Part shown: one piece after another, positions 9,009 through 11,346 of the stretch
Layout of the letters: each line of letters opens with the position of its first letter
Position numbering within the stretch: position 1 is the first letter of the stretch
Assembly: GCA_020430865.1 (NCBI GenBank)
Contig: JAGQIY010001104.1
Location: forward strand, 1 to 11,346
Origin: Myxococcales bacterium
GTDB lineage: Bacteria > Myxococcota > Polyangia > Polyangiales > Polyangiaceae
DNA length: 11,346 nt
Direction of reading: 5' to 3'
Notes under the pieces: model-generated
What the model saw: the letters and a program-made list of their open reading frames with translations, nothing else
The model's database searches: none
What the model was told of the DNA's origin: nothing
Made by a program: the position numbers and the translations under genes

Positions 9009-10778
9009 ATGAGCCTGGGGACCGATGAGGCAACCGTCGTGGAAGCCCCGCGACCTGGGGGGACCGCGTCGGACCAGAGCTCGGACTCGAACCGCACACC
9101 GCTGGTGGGGGCAGAGAGCTCGCGATCGGTTCAGTCCAGCGGCAGCGCGGACCTGTGGCTGACGACGCCGGGAATTCTGGCCACGGAGGGTGCCACGCGC
9201 GGGCGGGCGCTCGCGCGCCTCGCGGCGCTGGTGGCCGCAGCGGCCCTGATCGCCATCTGGATCCCGGGTGCGGCGCCCACGGGAGAGCACGCGCCCCTCC
9301 GGCAGTGGCTGGCGACGACGGTGCTGCTGCTGGTCGTCGTAGCGAGCGCTGGCGTTGCCGTGTGGTACCGCGACGAGCACCGCTACTCCCCGAAGCTCGA
9401 GCTCGCGCACGGCATGCTGTGCGTCCTGGCCATCTTGACGATGTGCGTACACCTGGGCGTGTTCAGCCCGGCGGTGATGACGCTGTGCCTGGGGATCTAC
9501 TACTTTGGACTCAGCGACTGGGAGCTGGCAGGCCGACTCGTCTTCGCCACCAGCGCCCTCGGCTTCTTCATTCTGTGCGTGCTGGCAGCGTTCGGGGTGC
9601 TCGACGTCGGAAGCTCGGTGCTGGCGATGCGTCCTGCCAGCAGCGCCACGCTGCTCAGCTTCGGGCTGGTCTGTCAGGTGATCCTCGGCACGACTTTCTG
9701 GCTCGCCCGACAGAGCCGCCGCGCGACGCGACGCGCGTTCAGCCGTCTCGAACGTGCTGCTCAACAGATCCAGAAACGGGACGCGCTCCTGGACGAGGCG
9801 CAGGCGGACCTGGATCGCGCGATGCGCATCAAGCCAGGGGCGTACACCGGCGCTCAGGTCGAGCACTACGACGTCGGGGAGGTGATCGGTCGCGGAGCCA
9901 TGGGAGAGGTCTATCGCGCCAGCGTCAGAGGCAGCGAACAGCTCGCGGCGCTCAAGTTCCTGCAGCACGTCGTGCTGGACGACCCGGCGAGCGTCGGGCG
10001 GTTCTTCAGGGAAGCAGACATCGTCGCGCGCCTCGAGTCCCCGCACATCGTGAGGGTGCTCGGCACCGGGCATGCGCCGGACGGCGCCCCCTTCATCGCC
10101 ATGGAGTTCCTGGAGGGCGAGGATCTGGCGCAGAAGCTCCGCCGCAAGCGCCGGCTGGGGATCTCCGCGACCCTCGCGTTGGTGGAGGAGGTCTCCCGTG
10201 CGCTCACGGTCGCTGAAGACGCGGGCATCGTGCACCGCGATCTGAAACCTCAGAACCTGTTCCAGGTCAGCGGTCCCGTCGGGCAGAGCTGGAAGATCCT
10301 CGACTTCGGTGTCTCCAAGGTCATGGCGAGCACCGGTACCCTCACCCAGGGCGCCGCTGTGGGCACGCCGAGCTACATGTCTCCCGAGCAAGCCAGAGGC
10401 GCCGAGGTGGACCATCGCGCCGACGTGTTCGCGCTCGGTGTGATCGCCTATCGTTGCCTGACGGGACGCCCGGCGTTCACGGGTCCGGACATGGTCAGCA
10501 CGCTGTACAACGTGTTGCACGTGCAGCCGATCCAGCCGTCGAAGCTCGCGCGCCTGCCCCTCGACGTGGAGCGCGTGCTGGCACTTGCGCTGGCAAAGCA
10601 GCGCGACCGTCGCTTTGGCTCCGCTTCCATGCTCGCCGCTGCCCTCCACGAGGCGGTACGCCACCGCCTGGATCCGCGCCTGCGGGCCGACGCGGATGCC
10701 TTGCTGGCGAGACACGGCTGGGGCGTTGACGACGAAGACCTGCCGAGACCTCACCGCGCGAGCTTGCCCACGCTCTGA
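9009..10778 (+). CDS. Membrane-anchored Ser/Thr protein kinase with N-terminal six-TM domain
   Basis: This 589-residue Hanks-type kinase has the sensor half before the kinase. Residues 1-60 are Ser/Pro/Glu-rich and probably disordered. Hydrophobic segments at about 68-87, 100-120, 133-152, 154-168, 176-198 and 213-233 predict six membrane helices, putting both ends in the cytoplasm. A charged, heptad-like linker (236-272) follows. The kinase domain starts near Y287 and is complete: G294-x-G296-x-x-G299 loop, K316 in AALK, E335, catalytic HRDLKPQN with D411, K413 and N416, DFG at D432, an activation segment ending GTPSYMSPEQA (E460), and a Thr/Ser-rich activation loop. An Arg-rich tail follows. 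It should phosphorylate Ser/Thr of unknown targets. The start ATG has GGA 10 bases upstream; a longer in-frame reading from 8778 was rejected. Polyangia carry many such kinases. Confidence 0.92.
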   Translation: MSLGTDEATVVEAPRPGGTASDQSSDSNRTPLVGAESSRSVQSSGSADLWLTTPGILATEGATRGRALARLAALVAAAALIAIWIPGAAPTGEHAPLRQWLATTVLLLVVVASAGVAVWYRDEHRYSPKLELAHGMLCVLAILTMCVHLGVFSPAVMTLCLGIYYFGLSDWELAGRLVFATSALGFFILCVLAAFGVLDVGSSVLAMRPASSATLLSFGLVCQVILGTTFWLARQSRRATRRAFSRLERAAQQIQKRDALLDEAQADLDRAMRIKPGAYTGAQVEHYDVGEVIGRGAMGEVYRASVRGSEQLAALKFLQHVVLDDPASVGRFFREADIVARLESPHIVRVLGTGHAPDGAPFIAMEFLEGEDLAQKLRRKRRLGISATLALVEEVSRALTVAEDAGIVHRDLKPQNLFQVSGPVGQSWKILDFGVSKVMASTGTLTQGAAVGTPSYMSPEQARGAEVDHRADVFALGVIAYRCLTGRPAFTGPDMVSTLYNVLHVQPIQPSKLARLPLDVERVLALALAKQRDRRFGSASMLAAALHEAVRHRLDPRLRADADALLARHGWGVDDEDLPRPHRASLPTL

Positions 10779-10788
10779 GAGCCCTCAG
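10775..10788. other. Small hairpin spanning the two convergent stop codons
   Basis: CTGAG (10775-10779) and CTCAG (10784-10788) form a 5-bp stem with loop AGCC. The kinase TGA lies in the left arm and the minus-strand TGA (10785-10787) in the right arm. It is too short, and lacks a T-run, to be called a terminator. The six-base gap leaves little other room for one. Confidence 0.25.
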
Positions 10789-11346
10789 GTTCCGCCGGTA
10801 CCACCCGTGCCAGCGCCGCCGCTCCCGGTCCCGCCGCTGCCACCCGAGCCGCCGTTGCCGCCATTTCCGTTCGGAACACACATCGAGTTGTCGCAGTGCT
10901 GGCTGGGAGTGCACCCCATGTCGCAGGACCCACACTTCTTGTCGTCGGAGCTCCAGTCGAGCTCACAGCCGTCGTCGGAGCTGCCCGGCTCTGGACCGTT
11001 GCAGTCGCCGAAGCCAGCGGCACAGACGGGCGTGCAGACCCCACCGCTGCAGGCTCGTGAGCTGACGTTGCTGCCCGAACAGGGTGCGTTGCAGGACCCG
11101 CAGTGGGCCACGGTGCCGTCGGTGTCGACCTCGCAGCCGTTGTCCGTGGCTCCTGGGCGCGGGCCATCGCAGTCACCCCAACCGTTCTGGCAGGCGTGGG
11201 TACATTGCCCCGCGGAACAAGTTTGGGAGTTGCTGTGCGAGGTCGAGCACGCAGTTCCGCAGGCTCCGCAGTGCGCCGTGGTCGTGTTGAGGTTGGTCTC
11301 GCAGCCGTTGTCGTTCCCGGTTGCCGGGCGCGAGCAGTTACCCCAG
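10785..11346 (-). CDS. Cys-rich repeat protein with Gly-rich C-terminal tail, N-terminus beyond window (partial)
   Basis: Reading the minus strand from the window edge to the stop at 10785 gives 186 residues without a start, so the 5' end is missing; the GTG at 11111 is internal. It has three tandem repeats of about 55 residues, each beginning W/F-G-N/D-C and containing a GCE motif, then HCG-x-C (KCG-x-C in the last), then further cysteines, with seven or eight Cys each. Repeats lie at 11181-11345, 11013-11180 and 10869-11012. Even Cys counts per unit and the absence of other catalytic motifs suggest disulfide-linked extracellular domains, consistent with the Cys-rich surface proteins of myxobacteria. 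Any signal peptide is out of view. A 27-residue tail of Gly, Ser, Thr, Asn and Ala follows and ends at the stop. No function can be assigned. The gene converges on the kinase with a 6-base gap. Confidence 0.85.
   Translation of the reverse strand, partial: WGNCSRPATGNDNGCETNLNTTTAHCGACGTACSTSHSNSQTCSAGQCTHACQNGWGDCDGPRPGATDNGCEVDTDGTVAHCGSCNAPCSGSNVSSRACSGGVCTPVCAAGFGDCNGPEPGSSDDGCELDWSSDDKKCGSCDMGCTPSQHCDNSMCVPNGNGGNGGSGGSGGTGSGGAGTGGTGGT
10788..10868 (-). repeat. Gly-rich low-complexity tract at the C-terminus
   Basis: Twenty-seven codons read as Gly-Gly-(Ser/Thr/Asn/Ala) units. The DNA has a matching loose period of about 9 bases (ccg-ccg-type triplets on the plus strand). Such tracts can change length by slippage. 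It is the last coding part of the Cys-rich protein. Confidence 0.7.
10869..11345 (-). repeat. Three tandem Cys-rich repeats of about 55 residues
   Basis: Units at 11181-11345, 11013-11180 and 10869-11012 share the order C, then GCE, then CG-x-C, then C, then C-x4-C, with C-x3-C closing the first two. The first two units are the most alike. The third has a shorter, diverged Cys-rich end that runs into the Gly-rich tail. Confidence 0.8.

Noticed and set aside
8883..10754. A 623-residue minus-strand reading frame opposite the kinase
   Set aside because: It lies wholly antisense to a kinase with all catalytic motifs, contains no recognisable domain, and long antisense frames are expected in GC-rich genes.
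10785..11346. An enzyme annotation for the Cys-rich protein
   Set aside because: The visible part holds only Cys-rich repeats and a Gly-rich tail. No catalytic motif supports an enzymatic function.

Overview
The window is high-GC, densely packed bacterial DNA. The gene content suggests a myxobacterium of the Polyangia/Sorangium kind (Myxococcota): a membrane-anchored Hanks-type Ser/Thr kinase, a secreted-looking Cys-rich repeat protein with a Gly-rich tail, acyl-CoA carboxylase genes, and a selenocysteine elongation factor. This taxonomic reading comes from gene style, not from a marker gene.

Layout. Bases 89-6684 hold five plus-strand genes that look like one transcription unit: biotin carboxylase, acyl-CoA carboxyltransferase, a biotin carrier protein with two biotinyl-type folds, a dienelactone-hydrolase-family enzyme, and selB. 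Carboxyltransferase and carrier overlap at TGATG, and hydrolase and selB overlap at ATGA. A minus-strand gene (6685-8856) for a fused alpha/beta E1 of a 2-oxoacid dehydrogenase then meets selB stop-to-stop with no base between. A short divergent gap (8857-9008) precedes a plus-strand six-TM Ser/Thr kinase (9009-10778). Six bases after it lies the stop of a minus-strand Cys-rich repeat protein (10785 to the window edge) whose N-terminus is missing.

How the genes may work together. The first three genes supply all activities of an ATP-dependent acyl-CoA carboxylase: carboxylation of biotin, a biotin carrier, and carboxyl transfer to an acyl-CoA. The carboxyltransferase looks more like the glutaconyl-CoA decarboxylase alpha family than AccA/AccD, so the substrate is probably a catabolic or unusual acyl-CoA, but the sequence does not identify it. 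The fused E1 would make acyl-CoA from a 2-oxo acid if partner E2 and E3 subunits exist elsewhere, so a branched-chain amino or keto acid theme is possible but unproven. SelB implies that the organism decodes UGA as selenocysteine, although no selA, selD, selC or selenoprotein gene is visible here. The kinase and the Cys-rich protein look like an independent signalling and cell-surface segment.

I see no tRNA, rRNA, mobile element, CRISPR array or strong intrinsic terminator. No gene-free stretch exceeds about 150 bases. The most unusual items are the carrier protein with a lysine-less first biotinyl domain, the GcdA-like carboxyltransferase paired with a biotin carboxylase, the orphan fused E1 with an altered thiamine-diphosphate motif, and the N-terminally membrane-anchored kinase.
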